Origin: an uncultured Bacteroidales bacterium | GTDB taxonomy: Bacteria; Bacteroidota; Bacteroidia; Bacteroidales; UBA932 | DNA: 6,066 nt | Assembly (NCBI GenBank): GCA_937890845.1 | Contig: CALADR010000245.1 | Location: 1 to 6,066, forward strand | Direction: 5' to 3' | Shown: piece after piece, positions 1 to 6,066 of the stretch | Position numbering within the stretch: the first letter of the stretch is position 1 | Layout of the letters: every line of letters begins with the position of its first letter | The notes under the pieces: generated by a model | What the model was told of the DNA's origin: nothing | What the model saw: the letters and a program-made list of their open reading frames with translations, nothing else | Database searches by the model: none | Made by a program: the position numbers and the translations under genes

Positions 1-1
1 A

Positions 2-274
2 TGGAGCGAACTTCCTGCGACCAAGAGACACTACGCCAATTCACCGCATAAAAAAGTCACCAAGTGGCACACCCCTCTTCTCGTCATGCACGGTGCAATG
101 GATTTCCGCGTACCTCTAGAGCAGGGAATGGCTGCATACAATGCCGCTCAACTAATGGGAGTTCCTTCAAGGCTTATCGTATTCCCAGAGGAAAATCATT
201 GGATACTCAAGCCTCAGAATGCCCTGTACTGGCACAGAGAGTATTTCCGCTGGTTAGACCGCTGGTGCAAATAG
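2..274 (+). CDS. S9-family serine peptidase (DPP/prolyl oligopeptidase-like), C-terminal 90 residues
   Basis: This is the 3' end of a gene whose start lies upstream of the window. The visible 90 residues are the end of the alpha/beta-hydrolase catalytic domain of an S9 peptidase, an enzyme that removes short peptides from oligopeptides and is usually exported to the periplasm in Bacteroidetes. Two of the three catalytic residues can be seen: the Asp in HGAMDFRVP (codon at 101-103) and the His in EENHWI (codon at 197-199). The nucleophilic Ser in GxSxGG would lie further upstream. The ending ALYWHREYFRWLDRWCK is typical of Bacteroidetes DPP5-like members. The frame is open from base 2 and ends at TAG 272-274. 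An overlapping +1-frame reading of 64-285 has no family resemblance. The family call is firm; the exact subfamily and the substrate cannot be told from the fragment. Confidence 0.9.
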   Translation, partial: WSELPATKRHYANSPHKKVTKWHTPLLVMHGAMDFRVPLEQGMAAYNAAQLMGVPSRLIVFPEENHWILKPQNALYWHREYFRWLDRWCK

Positions 275-306
275 GCACGATTTAATGATTTGACCTAATA
301 CAACAA

Positions 307-1479
307 ATGAAAATGAATTTCTTAAAGTCCACATTTGCTGCAATCATTGCTATATTGACATTCTGCCCGCATTCATTCGGGCAGAATGATTCCATAGCTG
401 AAACACCATCACGCATAAAATTTACAGACAGAAGCGACATGTGCTTCCAGATGAGGGGATCCTTCAATCTTGAAATGCCGCAAAATGAAAAAATTTATTC
501 CAGATTCAGAATAGATGATTTCAGATGGAACATAGAAGGAACAGTCGGCAAGCAGTTTTACTACAGGTTCAGACAGTCTTTCAATACTGCATTCAAGACA
601 ATGTCATGGGACAACCTTCTATCATCAGTAAACTATGCTTTCGTAACATGGAAGCCTAATGAAAAGGTGTCTTTCACTGCAGGCAAACAAGTATTCGCAC
701 TGGGAGGCCACGAATTTTGGGCCACTCCTGTTTATGTCGTACAGTTCAGTGATTTCGGCAAAAGTCTTTCCGCATATCAACTCGGACTGAATGCAAACTG
801 GAGCATATCCCCTACGCAGGAACTTGTTTTCCAGGTTTGCAATATAAGAGGAAACAGTAACTCTGAATATTACTATGCCGGCCTGCCTGACGGAGTTTCA
901 TCAGCTCGGTTTCCATATATATATACGCTAAACTGGAATGGAAATTTCCTGAAAGACAAGTCTTTGGAGTTTAGATATTCGGCATCATACGGAAATCAGG
1001 CTGAAAACAAAAGTATGTGGATTCTGTCTCTCGGCCAATCATGGAGGAACCGGAAATGGGGCGTATACTTCGACGTCATGTGGTCAAGACAGGCACTTGA
1101 TGCAAGTTCTATTATAAGCAGTTCAATGAATTTTGCTGACGGAGCCAGCAGGACAGCAACCAATACACAGTACCTGTCATCAGTGGCATATCTGCACTTT
1201 TTCATCAGTCCATCCTTCAATATATTCGTCAAGGGAGCAGGTGAGGCAGGCGGCTTCTACAAACCTTATATGAATGCCGGACCTGGAATATGCAGGGTAA
1301 ACTGGAATGCACAGGGATGCCTTCAATATATGCCTACTAAAGATAAAGGATTCAGGCTGTTTGCTCACTACAATTACTACAACAGGCACGCTTCAGGAGA
1401 TGGAAAACTTTTGGGAATAACCAGTACCAATGATCACCTTGTGTCTCTTGGTGTCATATATATTATGAATGTTTTCTAG
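307..1479 (+). CDS. Exported outer-membrane beta-barrel protein, phosphate-selective porin-like
   Basis: The 390-residue product begins with a signal peptide: Lys residues at 2 and 7, a hydrophobic stretch at about 8-20, and a likely cleavage near SFG/QND (residues 23-28). The rest is rich in alternating aromatic and polar residues, with many Tyr/Phe/Trp-ended stretches of 8-12 residues. The chain ends in Phe (YIMNVF), the usual C-terminal signal of outer-membrane beta-barrels. The stretch TAGKQVFALGGHEFW at about 124-138 resembles the conserved GKQ-G-E region of OprO/OprP-like porins, which supports a substrate-selective porin. It is inferred to lie in the outer membrane as a diffusion channel. 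An in-frame ATG at 313 is a possible alternative start; 307 gives the more complete signal peptide. It starts 32 bp after the peptidase gene with no visible terminator or TAnnTTTG promoter, and ends 12 bp before the GSCFA gene. The barrel call is strong; the substrate is unknown. Confidence 0.75.
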   Translation: MKMNFLKSTFAAIIAILTFCPHSFGQNDSIAETPSRIKFTDRSDMCFQMRGSFNLEMPQNEKIYSRFRIDDFRWNIEGTVGKQFYYRFRQSFNTAFKTMSWDNLLSSVNYAFVTWKPNEKVSFTAGKQVFALGGHEFWATPVYVVQFSDFGKSLSAYQLGLNANWSISPTQELVFQVCNIRGNSNSEYYYAGLPDGVSSARFPYIYTLNWNGNFLKDKSLEFRYSASYGNQAENKSMWILSLGQSWRNRKWGVYFDVMWSRQALDASSIISSSMNFADGASRTATNTQYLSSVAYLHFFISPSFNIFVKGAGEAGGFYKPYMNAGPGICRVNWNAQGCLQYMPTKDKGFRLFAHYNYYNRHASGDGKLLGITSTNDHLVSLGVIYIMNVF

Positions 1480-1491
1480 ACTCTTCTTCAA

Positions 1492-2370
1492 ATGATAAAA
1501 CTCCAGACACTTGTAGATACCGGAAATAGCCGTACAGGAATTTCCCTCAAAGACAGGATAATGATATGCGGAAGTTGCTTTGCTGACAATGTCGGAAGCA
1601 AACTGCAAGCAGCAGGATTTGACGTGTACCAGAACCCGTTCGGTACTTTGTACAATCCTGTCTCTCTATGCAATTCCTTTGCGCGTCTTCGCGCCGCATC
1701 GCCTTTCTGTGAAGACGAAACTGTTCAGATGGGAAGCGGATCCGAACTATTCTGCTCATTCAGCCATCACACTTCATTTGCCAGAGCTGAAAGGTATGAG
1801 TTTCTGGAAAATGCAAACATAAAACTCAAGGAAGCTTCCGACTTTTACAAACGATGCAATAAAGTCATTATAACACTCGGCACAAGCTGGTGCTTCAAGC
1901 ATCTCCCTGACGGAGAGATAGTTTCGAACTGTCTCAAACGTAATGCCAATGAATTTGAAAGAGTATTTCTGGAATCAGAGTTGACGTTCGGACTGCTCAA
2001 GAGACTGGTTGAAACAGGAATCTCAGACAATCACTGCCCCAAAAAATTTATTTTCACAGTAAGCCCTATACGTCACATGAAAGACGGAGCGCACGGCAAC
2101 CAGATAAGCAAGGCATCGCTTCTGCTGGCAGTTGAAAAACTATGCCGCATATATCCTGAAGCTTGTGAATACTTCCCTGCGTATGAAATAGTTATGGACG
2201 AACTGAGGGATTACCGTTTCTACGCAGAAGATATGGTCCATCCATCCGAACTTGCTGTAAAAATAATTTGGGAACGCTTCTGCGACTTTGCTGTTCCTGA
2301 GTCAGAAAGACAGGATCTGGCATCAAACGAGCGGGCATACCGCCAGTCCCTTCACATTCAGAAAAGATAA
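1492..2370 (+). CDS. GSCFA-domain protein (SGNH-hydrolase-like, function unknown)
   Basis: The 292-residue product carries the family's name motif GSCFADN at residues 27-33, just after a short hydrophobic strand (IMIC), followed by the conserved NPFGTLYNP region. Further hallmarks are ITLGTSW in the middle, FTVSPIRHMKDG, and DELRDYRFYAEDMVHPS, with D247 and H250 placed like the Asp-x-x-His of SGNH hydrolases. By analogy S28 of GSC would be the nucleophile, which suggests an acyl-esterase or acyltransferase activity, but I know of no established substrate for the family. There is no signal peptide or membrane segment, so it is probably cytoplasmic. Its length is in the usual family range. The start at 1492 is 12 bp after the porin stop, so translation from one message is likely. 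The gene converges on the PHP gene with 5 bp between stops. Confidence 0.88.
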   Translation: MIKLQTLVDTGNSRTGISLKDRIMICGSCFADNVGSKLQAAGFDVYQNPFGTLYNPVSLCNSFARLRAASPFCEDETVQMGSGSELFCSFSHHTSFARAERYEFLENANIKLKEASDFYKRCNKVIITLGTSWCFKHLPDGEIVSNCLKRNANEFERVFLESELTFGLLKRLVETGISDNHCPKKFIFTVSPIRHMKDGAHGNQISKASLLLAVEKLCRIYPEACEYFPAYEIVMDELRDYRFYAEDMVHPSELAVKIIWERFCDFAVPESERQDLASNERAYRQSLHIQKR

Positions 2371-2375
2371 GAACC

Positions 2376-3449
2376 CTACTCCAGTTCCGATTCAGATATC
2401 GAATAGTATTTTCCTTTGCCTAAAATGCAATTGAGAAATATTATCTCCTGTTTTTTGCTTATTTCCACTTTGGCAGAACTGCGTGGGTTTACTGTCAAAT
2501 GATGAACCGTAGAACCTAACTGGAGCGTAAACTTAATGTCGGATACATTTTTTATTCTATATCTGATATAGTCTCCCTTATCTTCAAGTTTTTCAAAATC
2601 AAGACATTCTGATACAAGCGGAGCCATATTCTCTTCTTTTCCCATAAGGAAATCATTGAAGAATGCCAGCATACGACCTGCAAACATTGCTTCCTTGACA
2701 CTTTCAAGAGACTTCTCTTTTGCAAAGACCAGTGTCATTGGACGGATTCCGGAATATTTGAAACTAATTGCTGCGTGAATGTCAGAATTGGCAAACGGAT
2801 GAAGTCCGTATTTCTGTATCCAGTCATATGAAACGGGATAAGACTCAATGTCATTCCATACCTCAACACCATGTATTTTTCCCTGTGATATAAGTTTCTT
2901 GTGTATTGGATACATAGTGGAAATATCATCAGGCCATCCCGGATGGTTCCATAGGATATATGCTCCCTGCTCCAGCATTGCTTCAAGTGCGTCCAGTTCA
3001 TTTTCAGTATCAGCCTTGTTGGCATCACTTACGAAAAGCGCGTTCATGTGACCGAAAGGCTTGCTCCTTGTAATTTCTGTACCGGGAACTACTATAATGT
3101 CATTTCCGGCACTTTTCTTCGCTATCTCAAAAGATGTGTTCAAATCAACTTTTCCGGAGAACATTCCGGCATTCGGCCTGTATTCCACATGATCTGTTAT
3201 CGCAATGATATCCAGACCTGTCCTGAGTGCTTCTTCAACGCGGAAAGATGGCCACACCTCTCCATCGGAAAAGACAGTATGTATATGAAAGTCTCCTTTG
3301 AGAGTAAGGTAACCTTCAATATTCGGGATAAGGATTTCCTGACGGGCTCCTGCTGCAGACTCATTATGTATGAATGTATCCTCTCCTGGGGTCTGCGCAA
3401 AGAGCGCCACTGATACAAAAGCTTGCGCCAATGATAAAAACCGTTTCAT
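2376..3449 (-). CDS. Exported PHP-domain metal-dependent phosphoesterase
   Basis: The 357-residue product starts with a signal peptide (MKRF, then a hydrophobic stretch to about residue 18, likely cut near FA/QTPG). A full set of PHP metal ligands follows: DFHIHTVFSDG (H55, H57, D62), ITDHVEYR (D86, H87), PGTEIT (E125), GHMNALF (H134), LWNHPGW (H169) and ANSDIHA (D223, H225). PHP domains bind two or three metal ions and cleave phosphomonoesters or phosphodiesters. With every ligand present the protein is probably active, and the signal peptide places it in the periplasm or outside. After about residue 240 comes a C-terminal region that looks like beta strands and may be an accessory domain (inferred). 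It resembles the proteins annotated in Bacteroidetes as Sb-PDE-type phosphodiesterases, but the substrate is not known. It is transcribed divergently from the ABC operon and appears to be a single-gene unit. Confidence 0.85.
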   Translation of the reverse strand: MKRFLSLAQAFVSVALFAQTPGEDTFIHNESAAGARQEILIPNIEGYLTLKGDFHIHTVFSDGEVWPSFRVEEALRTGLDIIAITDHVEYRPNAGMFSGKVDLNTSFEIAKKSAGNDIIVVPGTEITRSKPFGHMNALFVSDANKADTENELDALEAMLEQGAYILWNHPGWPDDISTMYPIHKKLISQGKIHGVEVWNDIESYPVSYDWIQKYGLHPFANSDIHAAISFKYSGIRPMTLVFAKEKSLESVKEAMFAGRMLAFFNDFLMGKEENMAPLVSECLDFEKLEDKGDYIRYRIKNVSDIKFTLQLGSTVHHLTVNPRSSAKVEISKKQEIIFLNCILGKGKYYSISESELE

Positions 3450-3491
3450 TGTCTTTAAAGTTAAGTTTTAATTCCTCTTATGACTGTTTTG

Positions 3492-3521
3492 CAAATATAG
3501 ACTTTTTGACCTGAATGCAAA
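3492..3521 (-). promoter_or_regulatory. Predicted Bacteroidetes-type promoter for the PHP gene
   Basis: Read on the minus strand, TATATTTG (plus-strand CAAATATA, 3492-3499) fits the Bacteroidetes -7 consensus TAnnTTTG. A TTTG (plus-strand CAAA, 3518-3521) sits 18 bp upstream of it, close to the usual 19-21 bp. The transcript would start near 3487 and give a leader of about 38 nt without a Shine-Dalgarno sequence. The -33 TTTG is part of a second copy of the same nonamer (GCAAATATA at 3491-3499 and 3517-3525), so a direct repeat with a 26-bp period underlies the promoter. Confidence 0.55.
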
Positions 3522-3571
3522 TATACAATTTGTCCTGACAAAGGCACTTTTTGAATTTTTTTCTGAAAAAA

Positions 3572-3602
3572 TTTGGAAGTAAAGATTTAATTATTACCTT
3601 TG
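3572..3602 (+). promoter_or_regulatory. Predicted Bacteroidetes-type promoter for the ABC transporter operon
   Basis: TTTG at 3572-3575 and TACCTTTG at 3595-3602 match the -33 and -7 elements of the Bacteroidetes primary sigma factor exactly, with a 19-bp spacer. The region just upstream (3549-3571) is made of T and A tracts, as is common before strong promoters in this phylum. Transcription would start at about 3606-3608. This places the ATG at 3629 some 20 nt into the message and rules out a start at 3551, which lies upstream of the promoter. Confidence 0.7.
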
Positions 3603-3604
3603 CG

Positions 3605-3626
3605 GTGTACTACTTTACTAATACAG
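3605..3626 (+). promoter_or_regulatory. Candidate GntR/YtrA-type operator (imperfect palindrome over the transcription start)
   Basis: The half sites GTGTACTA (3605-3612) and TAATACAG (3619-3626) are separated by 6 bp and form an inverted repeat matching at 6 of 8 positions; the inner core reads TGTAyTA-N6-TArTACA. This has the general GT...AC form of GntR-family operators. It begins 3 bp after the -7 element, covers the predicted transcription start and ends 2 bp before the ATPase start codon, which suits a repressor site. The operon's own last visible gene encodes a GntR-family regulator, the natural candidate to bind here. The palindrome is seen in the sequence; binding is inferred. Confidence 0.5.
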
Positions 3627-3628
3627 CT

Positions 3629-4372
3629 ATGATCAACATTAATAACATCTCATTCAGCTACGGCAACGTGCCTGTCCTGAAAAATATCTCGATGCAGCTC
3701 GAAGAGGGCAGAATCTACGGATTGCTTGGAGAAAACGGCGTGGGCAAGACTACCCTTCTCTCGCTTCTGTGCGGCTTGAAAAAAGTTGAAAAAGGCCATA
3801 TCGACATTGACGGCTACTCCCCTTTCGAGCGCAAGCCGTCTTTCCTTGAAATGGAATACTTCCTTGCTGACGAATACGGAAAATTCCGCAGCAGGTTCGA
3901 TATGGGCAAATTCCTGGAAATAATGGAAGTCTTTGAAAATGACCCGAAAAAGATGATAAGCAAGATGTCGTTCGGCCAGGTCAAGAAGACATACATATCC
4001 TTTGCGCTGGCCTGCAACTGCAAGTACCTCTTTATGGATGAGCCTACCAACGGGCTTGACATTCCGTCAAAGGCACAGTTCCGCAAGGCAGTAACAAAAT
4101 ACACTTCCGAAGACTCAACTCTGCTTATCTCAACACATCAGGTAAGGGATCTGGAAAACATCATTGATCCTATCATCATTCTGGACCGGCAGGATGTACT
4201 TCTGAATGCCGGTATAGCCGAGATCGCTGACAAGCTGACCTTCGACTACAGCAGCGAAAAGAATCCTGACGCACTTTACAGCGAAATGACTCCCGGAGGC
4301 AGCGTACAGGTGTATTTGAACACAGGTGACGAAGAAAGCAAAGTAAACATTGAAGCTCTGTTCAGAAAATAA
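3629..4372 (+). CDS. ABC transporter ATP-binding protein (GntR-associated, YtrB-like)
   Basis: This 247-residue nucleotide-binding subunit powers transport through the permeases encoded just downstream, at the inner face of the cytoplasmic membrane. Visible motifs are Walker A GENGVGKT (34-41), a degenerate signature MSFGQ (113-117, for LSGGQ), Walker B YLFMDEP (133-139) with catalytic E138, the D-loop NGLD (141-144), and the switch His in ISTHQ (H170). The canonical Q-loop Gln is not evident; the corresponding region reads YFLADE (77-82). The stretches GLDIPSKAQFRK and ISTHQVRDLENIID are characteristic of ATPases found beside GntR regulators in Bacteroidetes. A tail of about 50 residues follows the core. 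I chose the ATG at 3629: the frame stays open back to 3551, but that would add 26 residues unlike the family, and the predicted promoter lies inside the extension. Eight bases separate it from the next gene. Confidence 0.9.
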   Translation: MININNISFSYGNVPVLKNISMQLEEGRIYGLLGENGVGKTTLLSLLCGLKKVEKGHIDIDGYSPFERKPSFLEMEYFLADEYGKFRSRFDMGKFLEIMEVFENDPKKMISKMSFGQVKKTYISFALACNCKYLFMDEPTNGLDIPSKAQFRKAVTKYTSEDSTLLISTHQVRDLENIIDPIIILDRQDVLLNAGIAEIADKLTFDYSSEKNPDALYSEMTPGGSVQVYLNTGDEESKVNIEALFRK

Positions 4373-4380
4373 TTAATATT

Positions 4381-5163
4381 ATGGAACGAAGTGAAACATT
4401 TGACAGAAGAAGGTTCTGCCGGTACTTTTCACATGAAGCGAAAAAGACAGTAAGAGGACAGGGAATATTCATTATGCTTGCCTCATTAGTTCCGGCAATG
4501 CTGTTTCTTTTCTATTGGACAATGTCGCTGCTGATGGATGACACTGGAGACAAGATGACTCTATGGGGTTCATTCCCTTTTATTAAAATAATAATTGCCG
4601 CAATAACATTTGTCCTGTTCTTTCTCATCTTCCCTATCCTGAGATACGGACACCTTACTTCAAGGACAGACGGCAGGGAAGATATTATGCTGCCTGCGTC
4701 AGGACTGGAAAAATTCCTGAGTATGATAATGATATGTATAATAGCAGTACCGCTGGCATTTATGGCGATATATTTTTCCTCTGATCTGATTTTCACACAG
4801 TTCACTCCAGGAAGTGACATCCCGCTTATTCAGGGTCTGGCCGGAAAAGGATTTGTCAGTGTGCAGGACGGGTATTACTCATTAGACAATCTATACATAT
4901 TCTTCTATCCATACATGATATCATCTGCCGGTCTTGCAGGAGGACTGCTGTTCAGTAAGCATAAAATAGCATTCACATTTCTTACGTGCGTAATATCTTT
5001 TATCCTGTTTTACAGCATTGTCCTTAATACAGTAATACTGAAAGACATCCAGCCTTTTGATGTTGCAAAGTACATTGTCCCGGTATGGAGTACAATACAG
5101 ACCATAGTGGCCATACTCTGCTGCACATACGTATGTATAAAAATTAAACGCATACAATTATAA
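4381..5163 (+). CDS. ABC transporter permease-like membrane protein, first of a related pair
   Basis: This 260-residue protein has about six hydrophobic segments (roughly 29-51, 66-87, 111-134, 170-191, 195-219 and 237-254), a basic cytoplasmic N-terminus and the basic end KIKRIQL. There is no signal peptide or ATP-binding motif. Between helices 2 and 3 lies LPASGLEKFLSM (104-115), a loop motif common in Bacteroidetes membrane proteins paired with such ATPases. It lies 8 bp after the ATPase gene and is surely co-transcribed, so it is inferred to be half of the membrane part of the transporter. A longer outside loop (about 135-169) joins helices 3 and 4. It resembles the next gene product in length, helix layout and motifs. 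Sequence alone does not show what is moved or in which direction. Confidence 0.75.
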   Translation: MERSETFDRRRFCRYFSHEAKKTVRGQGIFIMLASLVPAMLFLFYWTMSLLMDDTGDKMTLWGSFPFIKIIIAAITFVLFFLIFPILRYGHLTSRTDGREDIMLPASGLEKFLSMIMICIIAVPLAFMAIYFSSDLIFTQFTPGSDIPLIQGLAGKGFVSVQDGYYSLDNLYIFFYPYMISSAGLAGGLLFSKHKIAFTFLTCVISFILFYSIVLNTVILKDIQPFDVAKYIVPVWSTIQTIVAILCCTYVCIKIKRIQL

Positions 5164-5175
5164 GAAGACATAAAC

Positions 5176-5973
5176 ATGAACGATAACTTCAACATACACC
5201 GCTTCGGAAACATACTTTTGAGCGACCTTAGAGGCATCGCCGCAAGAAAAGGAATTTCCATTTTGATTTTCGGTCTGGTGCCTGCAGTGATTTTCATAAT
5301 GAAGCTGATATTCACTTTCGGCTCTGACGGGATGAGCAATATAGATGCAGGGGGAAGAGGCTTCTTCTTTATGGCGGCAGCCTCTATTTTCATAATATGG
5401 ATGCCGGCAGCATGCTACGGATACATTACAGACAGGAAATTCGGCCCGTATTACACCCTGGTACCGGCATCCTCTGCAGAAAAGACATTGTCAATGCTGC
5501 TGAATATGCTCATAATAGTGCCTGCTGCCTTTATGATTGTTTATCTGGGTTCCGATGCCGTTATTACCGCAATGACCGGGAGTCCGGCAGACGAGAGCAT
5601 TGCCGCAATGATTTTTTCCGGTTCAGAAAATCTGTCAATCCCGTATAAGGGAAGCATTGCCGACATTTTCATGATAATATTGAATATATTCGGATATATT
5701 CTGATTTTCCTGGCCGGAGCAATATGGTTCCGGAAGAACAAGATTGCAAAGACAATCCTGGTCAATATTGCATTGGGAATAATCGCCATGATTCTAATTA
5801 CTGTCATGGTAAAAGATGATATAAATATGATTTCAGACAACCCTGACATGACAGCAAACTGGCTGACTTCCTTTTTCGGGAATTTCAGAACCGTGACACT
5901 GGCCTATCTTTCCGTTCTTGTCACAGGTCTGGCAGCAGCCGTTTATTTCAGAGTTAAGAAAATTCAATACTGA
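5176..5973 (+). CDS. ABC transporter permease-like membrane protein, second of a related pair
   Basis: This 265-residue protein has about six hydrophobic segments (roughly 26-48, 63-84, 104-127, 161-182, 187-212 and 237-258). It shares features with the preceding protein: the loop VPASSAEKTLSM (96-107), the following P-x-AFM-x-x-Y-x-x-SD pattern in helix 3, and the C-terminus RVKKIQY against KIKRIQL. The pair therefore probably arose by tandem duplication and may form a heterodimeric membrane channel with the single ATPase. Identity outside these motifs is low, so the duplication is old or the two have specialised. The gene starts 12 bp after the previous one, with a weak AAGAAG ribosome-binding-like stretch before the ATG, and ends 4 bp before the GntR gene. 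Substrate unknown. Confidence 0.75.
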   Translation: MNDNFNIHRFGNILLSDLRGIAARKGISILIFGLVPAVIFIMKLIFTFGSDGMSNIDAGGRGFFFMAAASIFIIWMPAACYGYITDRKFGPYYTLVPASSAEKTLSMLLNMLIIVPAAFMIVYLGSDAVITAMTGSPADESIAAMIFSGSENLSIPYKGSIADIFMIILNIFGYILIFLAGAIWFRKNKIAKTILVNIALGIIAMILITVMVKDDINMISDNPDMTANWLTSFFGNFRTVTLAYLSVLVTGLAAAVYFRVKKIQY

Positions 5974-5977
5974 TGCT

Positions 5978-6066
5978 ATGGAGTTCGATTCAAACAAGCC
6001 AATTTTTCTGCAGATTTACGATTCGATTTGTGAAAAAATCCTGAGCGGAGAATACCCTGAAGGATC
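5978..6066 (+). CDS. GntR-family transcriptional regulator (YtrA-like), N-terminal fragment
   Basis: The first 29 codons are visible before the window ends. They read MEFDSNKPIFLQIYDSICEKILSG-type sequence followed by EYPEG, which is the first helix and turn of a GntR winged-helix domain; the pattern KPIFxQIxDxIxxxILxGxYxEG is very typical of the YtrA subfamily. Members of this subfamily usually have a short C-terminal dimerisation region and repress ABC transporter operons, including their own. The ATG at 5978 is preferred; an ATG at 5973 opens another frame that stops after 23 codons. The gene lies 4 bp after the second permease, so it is in the same operon, at its distal end as far as can be seen. 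Its probable target is the palindrome at 3605-3626. Confidence 0.85.
   Translation, partial: MEFDSNKPIFLQIYDSICEKILSGEYPEG

Noticed and set aside
275..306. A promoter in the short gap before the porin gene
   Set aside because: TTTG occurs near 292 but no TAnnTTTG element is found at a suitable distance; read-through from the peptidase gene, or a promoter within its end, remains possible.
2371..2400. A bidirectional terminator between the convergent GSCFA and PHP genes
   Set aside because: Only 5 bp separate the stops and no GC-rich stem followed by a T run is visible there.
3048..3413. A 121-codon open frame opposite the PHP gene
   Set aside because: It lies wholly within the PHP coding sequence on the other strand, its Cys-rich product resembles no family I know, and the PHP motifs settle which strand is coding.
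3518..3525. The second CAAATATA as a separate minus-strand -7 element
   Set aside because: The nearest upstream TTTG on that strand (plus CAAA at 3539-3542) is only 13 bp away, too close for this promoter class; it fits better as the -33 of the first copy.
3554..3573. Inverted repeat AATTTTTT-4-AAAAAATT as a terminator or operator
   Set aside because: It is made only of A and T tracts, would form a weak hairpin, and overlaps the -33 element; it is better read as the AT-rich upstream part of the promoter.
3551..3628. An upstream ATG that would lengthen the ATPase by 26 residues
   Set aside because: The extension has no resemblance to the family, and the well-matched promoter at 3572-3602 would lie inside it; the start at 3629 gives a normal N-terminus.
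5973..6044. ATG overlapping the stop of the second permease as start of the next gene
   Set aside because: That frame stops after 23 codons; the ATG at 5978 opens the frame with clear GntR similarity.

Overview
The window looks like chromosomal DNA from a Bacteroidales species (Bacteroides or a close relative). Three things point there: promoters of the Bacteroidetes type (TTTG, about 19 bp, TAnnTTTG), start codons with almost no Shine-Dalgarno sequence, and protein families that are typical of the phylum. The exact genus cannot be read from this sequence. I see no RNA genes, insertion sequences, CRISPR arrays or signs of recent mobility.

Left part (1-2370, plus strand). The window opens inside the last 90 codons of an S9-family (dipeptidyl peptidase/prolyl oligopeptidase-like) serine peptidase. 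After 32 bp comes an exported outer-membrane beta-barrel protein that resembles phosphate-selective porins. Only 12 bp later follows a GSCFA-domain protein, an SGNH-hydrolase-like family of unknown function. The close spacing suggests that the porin and GSCFA genes are co-transcribed.

Middle (2376-3449, minus strand). An exported PHP-domain metal-dependent phosphoesterase runs convergently and ends 5 bp from the GSCFA gene. It shares an AT-rich intergenic region (3450-3628) with the operon to its right. That region carries a divergent pair of Bacteroidetes-type promoters and, over the predicted rightward transcription start, an imperfect palindrome with the form of a GntR-family operator.

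Right part (3629 to the end, plus strand). A tight operon encodes an ABC ATPase, two different but related six-helix membrane proteins, and the first 29 codons of a GntR-family regulator of the YtrA type. Gaps are 8, 12 and 4 bp. The simplest reading is an ABC exporter or stress-response transporter with one ATPase and a pair of permeases, controlled by the GntR repressor encoded at its distal end, which would act back on the operator in front of the ATPase gene. The transported substrate cannot be inferred. This cassette is the part of the window most worth following up.
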